From positions 14,989,596 through 15,053,595 of the forward strand of contig OX336343.1 of NCBI GenBank assembly GCA_946902875.1: a stretch of 64,000 bases of DNA. Direction: 5' to 3'. A model generated the notes under the pieces. The model saw only the letters and a list, made by a program, of their open reading frames with translations. It ran no database searches and had not been told where the DNA came from. Every line of letters starts with the position of its first letter. Within the stretch, counting starts at the first letter, position 1. The stretch is from Nematopogon swammerdamellus (taxonomy: Eukaryota; Arthropoda; Insecta; Lepidoptera; Adelidae). The position numbers and the translations under genes were made by a program. This document shows, piece by piece, positions 9,401 to 20,284 of this stretch.

Positions 9401-11008
9401 TTAGTACCGATGTGTCCTCAAAAGTCAACCATATCAACAACAAAATGGTGCAGAGTTTCTCTGCGACGGGTGATGCCGAGATAGGACGGGTGGCAGGGAA
9501 GTCGGCGTGATCAGTTTCCAGTACAATCTGATCCCGGGATCCGTGGAGACAACCCCGGGAATATATGCCTTTAAAGAAACATTATAGAAGATCACATAAT
9601 ATCACGATGAGGGCGCAACATAACACGGAGCGGACGATGGAATAACTCACGACAGTCGTCTTGCTTGAGTTGGTTGCGTTTTATATAGAAGGGCTCGCCT
9701 AAATGTTCGAAGCGTGGACCGCAGGCGCACGAGGAACGCATCTCTAGCGGCCCTTTTTTTTTCTTATTTTTTATTCATTGTTGGGAATGTTTTCGCGGCA
9801 CTTTTTATTTGAGACGGACATTTATCGTCGTCTGGCTCATGAATAAATTTAGCTTTTGGTAATATTTGGACTGGAATGCGCGCAATATGGTGGATTTTTT
9901 CGCTTTCTCGGGTGGGCTTTTATTGTGTTTTTATGCCTGTATTGTTTCACGTATGATGGAGTCTGTAGTTTTGCAATGGCGATTTTATTCTTGCGTTTAT
10001 TCTCGCTAGAGCGCTTTATAACTCGGCGAGGAGGAGCTGAAGGAGGGCTCAAACGGGAATTCTGAGAATAATACGTTGTTTATGAACTAAAGGTGCTGTA
10101 TTTTGATCAGGTGGTGGACTAGAAATATTTTAATTGTCGTTCAATTATTCCTTCCTTCATAGCTGTATATACGTTCAGGTACCTACATATTTGGAAAATT
10201 TATTACCATTTCAAGAAATTATTGAAGTTGGATAACTTTCCTCATATTATTGCACACATAAAATAAGAAGCTTTTGCCCGCGAATTCGCTCGCATAATAT
10301 TTGGAGAATGTTCGCTAGGCGCTAACTCGGAAGGCCAGTCACAAGTATGCACTTTTTCTACTAACTGGCCTAGATACAGATAGTTCAGAGTAAAAACAAT
10401 CGAAAATAACATCTGAATTTTGAGAGGTGGTATGTCTTTTGAATCAAGTCACGAGCTACATCCAAGTTCCTACACAACGTCTGATAAAAATCTAAATTTA
10501 ATTTACTCTCACAATACTTTTCGTCCCAAAAGAGGAGACGGGACAACGCATTATTCTGACATTACAAGCGAACATCGGCCTTATGTCCTGCTATATTAAA
10601 ATAAACACAATGGCGAAGCTCGCTGTATCCTGCTTAACTTGATTAAGCTCGTAGACTGCTGTTTTTTTTTTAATTCAACGTTTCATAACGCCTTATGAAC
10701 ATGTTGGGGGATTCATACGTTATGTTGACAGGCGGTGAAGCAATAATATGTAGTTTAAACGGGGTGTGGTGAGACTGCATATCGCAGTAGTACGAGAATG
10801 TACCATTGAACATATAAAGCATTACTGACAAACAATTGAGTCGACATCGCCTGTGACGCTTTTTCAAAAGCAATGGAATAAAAGGTCAATAAATAAAAAA
10901 TCACACACAAAAATCACACTTTCAAGTGACTATTAAAATATTGAAGTGCCTACATAGTACACTGTATGCAGACAAACTCCGATTCGTACGACAGTAATCT
11001 TCTATGCA
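9401..11008. other. AT-rich stretch without gene; one Helitron-end remnant
   Basis: Short ORFs on both strands at 9849-10065 overlap each other and look like chance. At 10268-10290, GCCCGCGAATTCGCTCGC resembles an inverted, decayed Helitron 3' end. No other structure recognised. Confidence 0.45.
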
Positions 11009-11050
11009 TTTATTTATTTGTTTATTTATTTATTTATTATTATTTATTAG
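11009..11050. repeat. (TTTA)n / (TTA)n simple repeat
   Basis: Imperfect tetranucleotide TTTA repeats passing into TTA. Confidence 0.8.
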
Positions 11051-11572
11051 GAGACTGAAAACCTAATCACAAAAAATAAGAATTCCTGGTTAGACACATA
11101 CAGTGAAGTCTGGGATGGCTGCATAAATTATTACTAGGTACCTAGTAAAGTGAGTATGTCAATTATTTGTTTAATTATAATAAAATTTTGAAAGCTGCTA
11201 AGGTGGACTCTTTCAAATATTTAATACTTATACTCGCACAGTTACAGCAGTTGTCAGGGCCAAAGTTGAAGGTTAACTTGAATAAACCACAAGAGAAAAT
11301 TTTACAGCAACTGGAGAAATAGGTAGGTTCCGTGTGTGCACGTGCAACTTACTCAAGTGGGTAAAACTTTGTCGGTTGGCACCAACCGACTTTACTTTAA
11401 CTTTTGCGAAGGAGGTATATTGTCCGCATAATTGAGTATAAATACGTATATGGGCCAAGAATAAAATATTAATTCCTACTAAAGTAGGACAAAACAATGA
11501 GCTAACTAAAGAATTGCAATAAATAGTTCAGCGTGGAAAATTAATTCTAAAGATAAGATTTATCAAGCTGCG
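11051..11572. other. AT-rich stretch with a 9-bp-stem palindrome at 11371-11390
   Basis: GTCGGTTGG CA CCAACCGAC is a perfect hairpin. No coding region recognised. Confidence 0.5.
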
Positions 11573-12303
11573 CTATTTCATAAGAACATACTTCCCATAT
11601 TTTCCCGGAATCAAGAGATACCCCAGCACCGACTCCATTCTCGTGTGTTCATTTAAAATTCTAAATTTGAACCGGTCATACGACATGATATGGAGCGGTC
11701 CATTGTAATAAAACTGAGGTTCATTTAGTCTGTCCCCTCCTCCGCCGCCGCCGCCGCCGACCGAGCTCGCCAAGTCTCCTCATTGTGGACGACCGGCAAC
11801 GTGGAACGGGGTGAGTGGGGCTCACTTAGTCCCCGTCAGGGGGACGGGAAAGAGGGTGGGTTGCGGCCGTGGTGAGATGATACGAGCGCCGCCACCGGCC
11901 GCAACTTGTAATTAAATTTCAATCTCGCGTCGAGCGCGACTCGATGCACTGACACCCCAATCAAAAGTACCCAACTCCCATCACAGGTGTCACGCAACTT
12001 TTAACCCTATGTCGCAGAGAACAGGGGATCGTTTCGACCGGGTTCGAAATAATGCTACAGACGTGACTCGGTGTCATGTCCTCTCGCGTCGTCGGGAACC
12101 AGAGCAAAGACGGGTGACAATTTAAAAATAGAACACTTGCGAATCGCCACAGGCGGCGCGCGGCGACAGCGGAAAACGTGAAAATTGAATCCGCTTACCT
12201 TCCGGCAATCGGCAGTCAGAGGCATTTGGTTTTGTTTTTGTTTTAAATTGCTAATCTGAAATTTGTTTTGCAGTTTCACTTTAATCGGTTGGTCCTTACT
12301 CAC
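11573..12303. other. Moderately GC-rich block with (CCG)n and donor-like sites on the minus strand
   Basis: A CCG/GCC run lies at about 11741-11760. On the minus strand, an 82-codon ORF (12303-12055) contains CGGAAG|GTAAGC at about 12200, a good splice-donor consensus, and CCC|GTGAGTAAGG lies at its 5' edge. This could be a short exon or an untranslated first exon, but the peptide is unrecognised and low in complexity. Treated as unproven. Confidence 0.25.
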
Positions 12304-13575
12304 GGGACGGGTTTAAGTTTTGCTATATTATAGCTGGAGTAATTCCAAAGGCAACCAGGGAAAGCACTTTGCAGACTACGCACATCCTGTGCAGCAAGCA
12401 AGCAGCAAGTTTTAAGTCTAGTTAATTATGTTCTAGAGTTTACGATACTCTGCAGCTAAACCACACAGAAAATCTAGCCAACATAAAGAATTCGATATTA
12501 CGTGAGGGTTTCCAACAAATTCTTTATGTACTTTTTTGAAAAAAGTGAGTTGAAAACGTAGGTTTTTGTTACATTTCTTAAATTACAAGAATGTATATTG
12601 TGGTATCTTATATTAAGTATATTGAATGTGTTCAAAGTGTAAATATCTGCAAAATACACAGGAATAAGTGATTTACGCACTGTTTGTGACAGTCAAAGAC
12701 TTCGATCGCACCGTCAAAGACTTGGCTGGCTGCTGCGCCGTCAGACCCTCCCCCCTCTCCCCCCACACTGCCGGTGGCGCGGCGGCGGCAACGTCAAACA
12801 AATCTTTCAGGCGAGTGATTCCGTGGACTGGCTGAAGTTTCAGATTGAAAATACAGAAAATATGTAGCTTTTAAAACAAACGTTCCGTGAAGCGAGAAGT
12901 AAAGATAGCTTCAGTAAAGTAAAGACTATAAGAAGTAGTATTGACCGGCGACTCCGCACGCCGTAAAGATGGATATCAATTTGTTTTACAATTATTATAT
13001 AATTCAGAAGGCATATTATGTCTCTCGTTTGCTTATAACTCTTGTACGCGCTAGCTAATCTAACCTAACCTCGAATTCCCAGAACGGGAGGAATAAGTTC
13101 CAAATTTAACAGGAGCAAAGCAGCGGACACTGGCGGAAGAATTCCCTCCATACATTTCCCTAAATACCTAATCTCACAATGTATGGAGAACTATTTTTGA
13201 CATTGAAAATGTATTTTTGTTCGTTCCAGTATAGGCCCCGATTTCACGAAAAAGTGCGATCCCCTTATATCTCGGAGAGTTGTGAAGATATGATATTAAA
13301 GAAAGGCTCAAAAGACGCGTATTCGTGAGAGCTGTAAGGTGCTAAAAGAATTATTCGAGAAAGTAAAAACGAAAAAAGTTATGGCCGAAATAGTGAAAAA
13401 AAAAAAACAATTTTTTCCGAATTTTTGATTTTGGCGCTCGATATTTTGGAAACGAAGAATGATATCAAAAATTTGAGAAAAACTTCTCTGGACAATTTAG
13501 TCAGCTACAATTTGAGCCTAAAACAAAGATGATCGGGTCAAGGGTTTGCCCTGTAGCTCAACCTTTTTGGAAAAA
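12304..13575. other. No recognised gene
   Basis: Contains a GC-rich patch with C-runs and GGCGGCGG (about 12735-12795) and an AT-rich part to the right that may be outer sequence of the fold-back element starting at 13576. Confidence 0.4.
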
Positions 13576-14529
13576 TAAATTCGCAGATTTCGTGCCTCAC
13601 ACGACTATCGAGAACATTGGAAATGAATCTACGGAATTCGAAATAATTTTGTCGCTGAGCGACACGAGAAAGTCGGGATAAGGAAAAGGTTAGTTGGGGT
13701 CTGATAATGGAGCCGGAAGGAAGTCATAGGAACTCCTAAACTACACATGATAAGCCCATCGTGTTTGGGCTCGTTGGATTTGTCTTCGCAAGTACTCTTG
13801 TCATATATGATGTCCAGGGTCCTGATGATGGAGCCGGAATGAAGCCATAGGAACTCCTAAACCACACATGATAAATTGGCCGTGTTTGGGCTCGTTGGAT
13901 TTGTCTTCGCAAGTACTCTAGTCATATGTTATTTCCAGGGTTCTGATGATGGAGCCGGAAGGAAGCCATAGGAACTCCTAAACTACACATGATAAATCCA
14001 CCATATTTGGGCTCGTTGGAAATAAAAATATAGGAATATAGGTTAGGTTAGAAGATGCGTCGCATTGAAAATGAATTCAACAAAATAAACAAAAAATATT
14101 ATATTTATATATTTTTTATTATTTTTCAAAAACACAAGCAGCTTAAAAAATGTGAACTAAAATTTAGACAGAAAAAGAGATAAGCTTGACATTATGTCTA
14201 ACTAAAGTAACAAATTAATAAATATCAAATATAAAAATATAATATAAGGATATAGAAGAAGATAAGAATATAGGTTAGGTTAGAAGATAGCGACGCATCT
14301 TCTAACCTAACCTATATTCCTATATCTAACGAGCCCAAATATGGTGGATTTATCATGTGTAGTTTAGGAGTTCCTATGGCTTCCTTCCGGCTCCATCATC
14401 AGAACCCAACTAACCTTTTCCTTATCCCGACTTTCTCGTGTCGCTCAGCGACAATATTTTTTCTAATTCCGTAGATTCATTTTCAATGTGCTCGATAGTC
14501 GTGGAAGGCACGAAATCTGTGAATTTTTT
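13576..14529. mobile_element. Fold-back element with long inverted arms and 121-bp tandem units
   Basis: The left arm (13576-14066) and the reverse complement of the right arm (about 14287-14529) share a colinear sequence. It starts with CAGATTTCGTGCC, passes through TTGTCGCTGAGCGACACGAG and AAGTCGGGATAAGG, and ends with AGGTTAGGTTAGAAGATGCG. The left arm has about 2.7 copies of a 121-bp unit (starts 13701, 13822, 13943); the right arm has only one. The spacer (14067-14286) is AT-rich and non-coding. Fold-back elements with unequal internal repeats behave this way. No transposase or clear duplication seen. Confidence 0.72.
13701..14019. repeat. 121-bp tandem repeat (about 2.7 copies)
   Basis: Each unit begins CTGATRATGGAGCCGGAA and contains ATAGGAACTCCTAAAC, a CACATGATAA box and GGGCTCGTTGGATTTGTCTT. 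Starts at 13701, 13822 and 13943. A single inverted unit occurs at 14310-14402. Confidence 0.85.
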
Positions 14530-14551
14530 TCACTATTTTGACACCATTCTT

Positions 14552-14838
14552 TTTTTAGGTTTCCGTACCCCGTACAGTACCTAAGCCTACAAACGTCTGT
14601 CTGTCTGTCCGTTCTCCCGTCCGTCCTATGGCTGTATCTTTGGAACCGTAATGAAAATTATGAAAATGAAAGCGCTAACCCGTTGAAATTTTCACAGAAT
14701 GCGTTATTTTGGCGGATGTAACAGCAAATAATAAACAATGAATAAAGAAAAATTAAGGGAAACAAGAAACGTGTTTTAACGGTTTTTTTGTGCGGAAATC
14801 TCGGTGTGCGAGTCCGACTCGCACTTGGCCGTTTTTTT
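14552..14838 (+). repeat. Dispersed lepidopteran repeat family (TTAGGTTTCCGTACC...ACTCGCACTTGGCCG), copy 1
   Basis: Starts with TTTTTTTAGGTTTCCGTACC, contains a GTCTGTCTGTCCG tract, TGAAATTTTCACAGAAT and GGCGGATGTAACA, and ends CTCGCACTTGGCCG plus a T-run. Six relatives occur here in both orientations (16012, 19685, 21300, 42280, 42928, 62857). No ORF. Likely a retroposon or MITE-like repeat; class undetermined. Confidence 0.75.
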
Positions 14839-15020
14839 TATTTACTTAGTTTGCAATACAGATTAGCCCCCTGAAATATGCGGCATGGTAACAAAATCGT
14901 TTTCAGTTTCAGATTCATGTTTCAGTTTCTGGTTTCAGATTTAAGTTTAACTTCCGAAATGCAATTGTATAGGCATACTGAACATTTTCACGTTAGGATA
15001 TACGAGTTGTAGAACAAATG

Positions 15021-15231
15021 CGGCGGCGGGTGGCCGAGTGGTTTGGGCATCGGCTTCTCATGCGAGAGGTCCGAGGTTCGAATCCGGTCGGCGTGTACCA
15101 ATGAGTTTTTTTTGACGAAAAAATTTACTTGCATACCTACACCTGCTGCTTCACCGTTCGGAACCAGTGTAAAAGTTTAGGTTCTCTTACCACCTTCACT
15201 CAGCCACCCATACCGGATTACATAAAAAAAA
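15021..15231 (+). mobile_element. tRNA-derived SINE, short copy
   Basis: The tRNA-like head has box A TGGCCGAGTGG (15031-15041) and a perfect box B GGTTCGAATCC (15075-15085), spaced as in a tRNA gene. A unique body follows, ending with CATAAAAAAA. The body matches the longer copy at 46300-46690, so this is an internally deleted relative. It is not a functional tRNA: the acceptor stem does not close. Confidence 0.82.
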
Positions 15232-15416
15232 GTAATATTTCATATTGAGGTGAAAAATCAGCTCTTTCGAATACATAATAATCATTTTTTTAAATACTGC
15301 TCACGAACGTATACAATATTTTTTCGCGGAACGATAAACAGCATTTTTCACTTGTCCTAAATTATAAAAAATATTCAGTAGTACCTCATCTAAATTTGAA
15401 TATCGGCATGTAGGAT

Positions 15417-15765
15417 TTTTTTATGAAAACCAGCCTGGGTGGCTGCGCCGTGGGCCAATGGTGCGGTTGACAGAGCCAAATCCACCTCTCCTCGCGAAAC
15501 CACGCCATGACAGCAGGTTTACGCACTGTTGCTGTGCTGGGCTGTCCCGGGACTCGAGGACCGTGGTGACAAGTCGCTGTTTGTGACGTTATCTCCCATC
15601 TGGGACGCAGACTGACGGACGTTAGACGTAGATGGGGACAATATTCGGAGTCGGTGTACTCCAAGGGGGGGCTCAGAATGCGTCAGTGGTGAGAGAATAT
15701 TGTTGCTGGGCTGTCTTACCTATTAATTAAAGTTTGAAGATCCCCAGGTTAAAGGACCAGGAAAA
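15417..15765 (-). pseudogene. CR1/Jockey-type 3' tail, split by a 154-bp insertion
   Basis: Matches the 3' UTR region after the C-terminus of the family seen at 30340-30780 (reverse orientation), with an A-rich end at 15417. The colinear match is interrupted at 15547-15700 by another repeat. The remnant resumes with CTTTAATTAATAGG and the GTTAAAGG region. Confidence 0.65.
15547..15700. mobile_element. Short repeat with 15-20 bp target duplication, copy 1
   Basis: Begins CCGGGACTCGAGGACC and ends GTGGTGAGAGAATAT. Flanks TGTTGCTGTGCTGGGCTGTC (15527-15546) and TGTTGCTGGGCTGTC (15701-15715) are near-identical, a long duplication typical of retroposons. A longer relative lies at 44924-45290 with the same termini; this copy has an internal deletion. 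Confidence 0.7.
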
Positions 15766-16011
15766 ACAATCGCAGAATAATGTGAAAAGCGTCCTTGCAA
15801 AGATTACTCACTGAAATGTGTACGACAGGGTTGTGAAGACGCACTTCTTCTCTTGGAGACAACTGCGTAACTATGAAATGAAATGTACGGTTTCTAAATG
15901 TTATCATTTCTCCCTGAACGACGTGGGAGTCACCAATGACCCCACTAAGATTTCCGTTTGCTCTCGAGCAGAATTTGGGGTTTTTATTTTTGCATAAGGT
16001 GATAAGTTATT

Positions 16012-16316
16012 TATAGGTTTCCGTACCCGCACGGAAGACTATTACTAAGCCTACACCGTCTGTCTGTCGGTCGGTCCGAGGGCTGTATCTTTTGAACAGT
16101 AGTTAAGTAGTTGAAATTTTAACATAATATCTGTTATTATGGCGGATATGCCAACAAAATAATAAAAAACAAGAAAAAGGTAAACAATTAAGGACACTTG
16201 ATTTTTTTAAAGGTTATTATTGTGCAAACCTTAAAGTAAAACAACAAATAATAAAAATCGACGCGGAGGTACGGAAACCTCGGTGCGCCAGTCCAACTCG
16301 CATTTGCCCGGTTTTT
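16012..16316 (+). repeat. Dispersed lepidopteran repeat family, copy 2
   Basis: Same order of blocks as at 14552: TAGGTTTCCGTACCC, a GTCTGTCTGTCGG tract, GGCGGATATGCC, and the end GTCCAACTCGCATTTGCCCG followed by T. Confidence 0.75.
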
Positions 16317-16500
16317 CAGTTCCAATTCAGTTTTTCACTGGCTGTCACCAGTCCTCGCGAAACCACGAATCGCGCCATTCCAGATATAAAGCGGTCGAAA
16401 AGGTCGTCGCATAATTTATTGACACACCTTTTGAAGATCCCCAGGTAGGGAACACACTCACCGGAAGACCGTTCCACATTTTCGCCGTATATACAACTCA
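16317..16500 (-). pseudogene. CR1/Jockey-type 3' tail fragment
   Basis: On the minus strand the sequence reads through AAAATGTGGAACGGTCTTCC, the TVWN.LP equivalent, then CCTGGGGATCTTCAAAAGG. Same family as 15417. Heavily decayed. Confidence 0.55.
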
Positions 16501-16960
16501 TCAGTTAGAAATAGCTTTTTCAAATAGTAATTGATGCCTACCTCTTGATATGAAGTTAAAAAATCTACAGCGCTATCACAGATGACCCCAAGGTCCCCAT
16601 TTATACTATGGTGTGGTTTACCGGCTACGACCGTTCCCAACCTACATACATATGTACATACATACCACACACGCTGTGCCGTGCCAAGGTGAGAGGTGGC
16701 TATCCTATCGCCCTTTAGCACGGCATCTCGTCCTTATCCCTTAGTCGCCTTTTACGACATGCACGGGGAGAGACGCTGTGGGGCTATTCTTTTCAAGTAT
16801 CGGCCTCACACATCAGTTAGAAACGGCTTTTTCAAATAGTAATTAATCCCTACCTCTTGATATGAAGTTAAAAAGTCTACATCGCATCTCTATCACCGAT
16901 AACCTCAAGGTGCCCATTTATACTATGGCGTGGTTTACCGGCTACGACCGTTCCCAACCT
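16498..16960. repeat. About 145-bp direct duplication separated by a SINE-like insert
   Basis: ATCAGTTAGAAATAGC...CGTTCCCAACCT at 16498-16640 recurs at 16812-16960 with about 88% identity. Both probably belong to the upstream coding region of the same decayed retrotransposon. Between them (16641-16811) is the composite repeat module described next. Confidence 0.75.
16641..16811 (+). mobile_element. Composite repeat with shared GGGGAGAGA..GTGGGGCTATTCTTTT module
   Basis: Begins with a CATACATA-rich stretch and CCACACACGCTG, then GGTGAGAGGTGGCTA, CTTATCCCTTAGTCGCC, and ends GGGGCTATTCTTTTCAAGTA plus CCTCACAC. A fuller relative is at 22385-22690. The terminal module also forms the outer part of the 5S-SINE copies at 44464, 55947 and 56283. 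Confidence 0.65.
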
Positions 16961-16990
16961 GCAGTGTAGATTTGCCAATGGTGCCGCCGA

Positions 16991-17028
16991 GTGTTTAGTG
17001 CCGTCGACACGACGACACTAAACACTAA
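16991..17028. repeat. Small hairpin GTGTTTAGTG / CACTAAACAC
   Basis: Ten-base perfect arms around a CGTCGAC-containing loop. Short overlapping ORFs on both strands here are unremarkable. Confidence 0.5.
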
Positions 17029-17292
17029 AACTAACAAAATTCCTTTGACTGATCCTTCAAAGTGGTTATGGCTAAGGCAGAAACACATTGTTTTGTACGC
17101 GCTCACTATAGCGACACCTCCCCGACCCGCGAGAGCCATTACCCGCGCATCATCTGGCGCGGCAGGCGCGGCCTGAGCCAACTTGTAACGTAATTATTGT
17201 AGCCGGTGGTTCGATTCCAAGCGATGTGCCACACATACACCAATATTACCAAAATTGTATGTGTGCAGTAAAACCAATCTTATATGCACTTC
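17029..17292. other. Unassigned spacer
   Basis: No feature recognised beyond short chance ORFs. Confidence 0.4.
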
Positions 17293-17296
17293 TTAA

Positions 17297-17843
17297 GGCC
17301 GTGACAAACGCCAACGACCTTGAGCATTCGGGAATTTCAAATTCCACATTATTTTAGTTTATGTAGGTACCAATTTATAGTATAAACCTCTAAATAGACT
17401 ATCAATGAAAACTAAAATAAAAATAGGTACTTACGTAAACAAAGATAGGTAGATAGGTGCATTTAGGTACGTATGGTTAATTACGTCGATAATTTCGTGT
17501 AGGCGTTTTATGTTTTTTATTTTTATCTCCAGTCGTGGTTACTAAAATAATAAAATTTCAACAAGCCAGTTTTCTCAGTGCTTTGTGACCTTTGCATTAA
17601 TGGTATTGTAAAATTGTAATAATACACACATTATCAGGTTTTTTAAATTAATAATTTTTTGTAATTTTTTTTATAGTAATTTTACTCATTACTTAAAAAA
17701 ACTAACAAACAACATTGTTGGTAAGGAACCAAATTTGATGTTGGTATTTTTTTAATTATCTCAATGTGTGCCAATTGGTCAGTTTTGGACTTTATTTGTC
17801 GCACTTTTTGCATGTTTTTGCGTATTTGGCGTTTATCACGGCC
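17297..17843. mobile_element. piggyBac-like MITE with TTAA duplications
   Basis: GGCCGTGACAAACGCCAA at 17297-17314 is inverted at 17826-17843 with one mismatch, and both ends abut TTAA (17293-17296 and 17844-17847). A TTAA target is the piggyBac signature. The 547-bp body is AT-rich with no transposase. The TIRs do not begin with the canonical CCC, so the superfamily is a good inference rather than certain. Confidence 0.72.
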
Positions 17844-17996
17844 TTAACTTAGAATAATTGTATATTTATCACCAGCGAGCGTTTTTATGTTCTTTTGTGT
17901 TTGTTAGATTTTTCGGATTTTTACCAGTAGTACGGTTGGTCCAAAAGAAGGGTCATGAGTTTGGCAGCGTTTGTATGTAAAAAAATTATAAATTTG

Positions 17997-18146
17997 TATA
18001 TAATCCGACTACAAAATGCGAAGGAAATAACAAGGAAAATGTAGTGGGGCGCGTAGAAGGATTCGAATAAGCAGGGAGCCGGACTACAGAATTTTCTATC
18101 AACTTTCCTTGTTATTTTCTTAGTTTTTTGTGGTCGGTTTTTATAA
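17997..18146. mobile_element. MITE with about 40-bp inverted ends (AATAACAAGGAAA family), copy 1
   Basis: The left end TATAATCCGACTACAAAATG ... AATAACAAGGAAA is mirrored on the right by CTTTCCTTGTTATTTTC ... TGTGGTCGGTTTTTATA. A relative is at 59378-59535. Non-coding. Confidence 0.72.
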
Positions 18147-18416
18147 AAGGTTTATTTTATTTTTTTCGTAATCAACTCAACAACAACTGATTACAAGCAT
18201 ACAAATTATGATTGTTTTAGATATTCACAAAACCGAAAATAAACTGGGATAAGGCACCAATGTGTTCAATAACGTCATCGGGGTGGCGACGAATTATTTT
18301 AAATTTGGAATAATTGTGTCTATTTTGTCTTACGCACTCTTTGCTGTGCTCTGGTTTTCGGTAAGTTACTTCACATAAACACTTTTAGTCTACGATGGAT
18401 GATATTATGGACATTA

Positions 18417-18513
18417 CTGGGTTAATTTCTTTTAGTATTCGCGATTTATTTGGCTGAAAAGACGGTCAGCCAAAAAGACCGCGAATATAACCACGGTAAG
18501 CTAAATAACCCAG
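18417..18513. mobile_element. Palindromic MITE with TA duplication
   Basis: CTGGGTTA...TAACCCAG ends flanked by TA on both sides (18415-18416, 18514-18515). The interior mirrors TATTCGCG/CGCGAATA and TTGGCTGA/TCAGCCAA, so nearly the whole 97 bp folds back. A TA target fits Tc1/mariner-type MITEs. Confidence 0.62.
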
Positions 18514-18515
18514 TA

Positions 18516-19684
18516 AACTTACCGAATATTGTCGGAGTCTAATCCGTATTGGCATCAGACATTAAACATTTACTGGCGATTTTTAATAATTGTATTCTAA
18601 TTGGTGCAAATAGCAAGTACGCACTTTCAATGTATACTGATCGAGAGATGAAACCCCCTGGTCACACTTGGAATGAACCAGTAGCTACAATGTCTAACGA
18701 GGAACGAAACGCCAAGTTATCTCGCCCTAACTTAACGTTAACTCCAGCTACCCAACTTGTAGCACATACTGCCCGCGCTAACTAGACGGACGCGGCGAGA
18801 AGTTCCCTCATTTGATTTTGTTTCCTATTTTTTTTCCTACTCAAGTAGAGCTCAATTGATCTTCTTGTCTCATATGATTTTTTATGCAGTTCAGTTAGAC
18901 ATTTTTGTGATAGATCACTGGTAGGTTATATGGACCTAGCTGAAACTATACAGGGCAGCACTTGGCAGCACAGTGATTCGCATAAAAAGTAACAAAAGTA
19001 GGCTAGGAATGATGTTTTGTGGTACTGAGTACTGCCAAATGCTATCACCGTCAAGTGGACAGGTTAACACTCACCTTACTTCCTAGGCCCTAGGTCGCTT
19101 CGTAGCCTTTTCGTCGACCTGCCATGTCGCTATAGCTAGTTTAGGTTCGTTTTCCGTAAATCAATGGCCGGTGTTGTAATTTTTTTTTAGTTTTCTTAGA
19201 ATAGTAAATTTTACGATACCTACTCCATATTAACAAACATACACCTTGGCATAATATTCCTTTGGTATTTTTAAGCAAGAATAAAAAAACGGCATGCAAA
19301 ACAGTTATATATAAACTCATACATTTAGAACGTTGTACGGTCAGGGCGAGTATATTAGTTTTGTGAAGCTTTTCTTATACCATTATAACAATACAATTTT
19401 GCAAACAAAATTTAAAAGTTTCTGAATGATTTAAGGCCCTTATGACGGAAAGTCCGGACGCCAAACTTTTTACTTAGACACTGTTTTTTTTAACGGCTGG
19501 CTCAAATATTATCAATAATTAATCTCGATTCTGTTCTGCCGTTTCTCTGTTATGACCAAAAAATGTTACATCTTATAAGAATTTTTTTTGTAGTTTCGGT
19601 TTTCCGTTGCCGGGTCAGGTAGGACCTACCCAGGCAAAATGTGTAATCCCTACTAGCATGCTGAACGAATCCATGAAATTGGAA
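18516..19684. other. No recognised gene
   Basis: A 78-codon plus ORF (18549-18785) is unrecognised, with composition like its surroundings. The remainder is AT-rich. Confidence 0.45.
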
Positions 19685-20051
19685 GACGAACTGCGAGTCG
19701 AAATTGCGCACCGAGGGTTCCGTATCGCCATGTTCACTCATGATCAGCGCCATTCGCGCCATCTATGGCTGCTTCATATTAGTTAAAATTCATTAATTAA
19801 AATTGCTTCATACTGTTTTCAGTAAATGGCGCGCATACACTTTTTAGTTTCTTGTACGGGGACTCCCGTGAATTTTTACTTTTTCTTATTTTTGTTATGT
19901 GTTGTTATATCGGTCATAATAACACATATTCTGTGAAAAGTTACCTATTACGGTTCAAGAGATACATCCCTCGGACAGACAGACGGGCAGACAGACAGAC
20001 GGCGTAGGCTTAGTAATAGGGTCCCGTACGACGGATACGGAACCCTAAAAA
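19685..20051 (-). repeat. Dispersed lepidopteran repeat family, copy 3 (reverse)
   Basis: On plus it starts TGCGAGTCGAAATTGCGCACC, passes GGCGCGCATACACTTTTTAG and the CAGACAGACGG tract, and ends GATACGGAACCCTAAAAA, i.e. the reverse of the 14552 copy. This copy is among the longest and keeps the ACTTTTTCTTATTTTT and TGTTGTTATATCGG blocks. Confidence 0.75.
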
Positions 20052-20284
20052 CGGAACTCATATCGGGTCACTCGGTCTGTCTTCACAAGTGTCTTAAACG
20101 ATTGCTGTTCGCCCCTTACAACTAGTTCCTGTCTGTAATACGTGCCACGTCTGTGCTTCTCTTTGATCGTGTCGGCTAAAATATTTCTAAAATAGTAATC
20201 AAACAAATTGTTTGTGCAAATAAAGGTGCTAATGGCTGCTTAAAAATACAGCTTCATTTTAAATCCGCCCATAAAGTTAGCTAA
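20052..20284. other. Unassigned spacer
   Basis: Nothing recognised. Confidence 0.4.

Noticed and set aside
9849..10065. Overlapping 67- and 69-codon ORFs on opposite strands
   Set aside because: Mutual shadows with no motif.
15021..15100. True tRNA gene
   Set aside because: Box A and B are fine, but the acceptor stem does not pair and the body plus A-tail match a SINE family.
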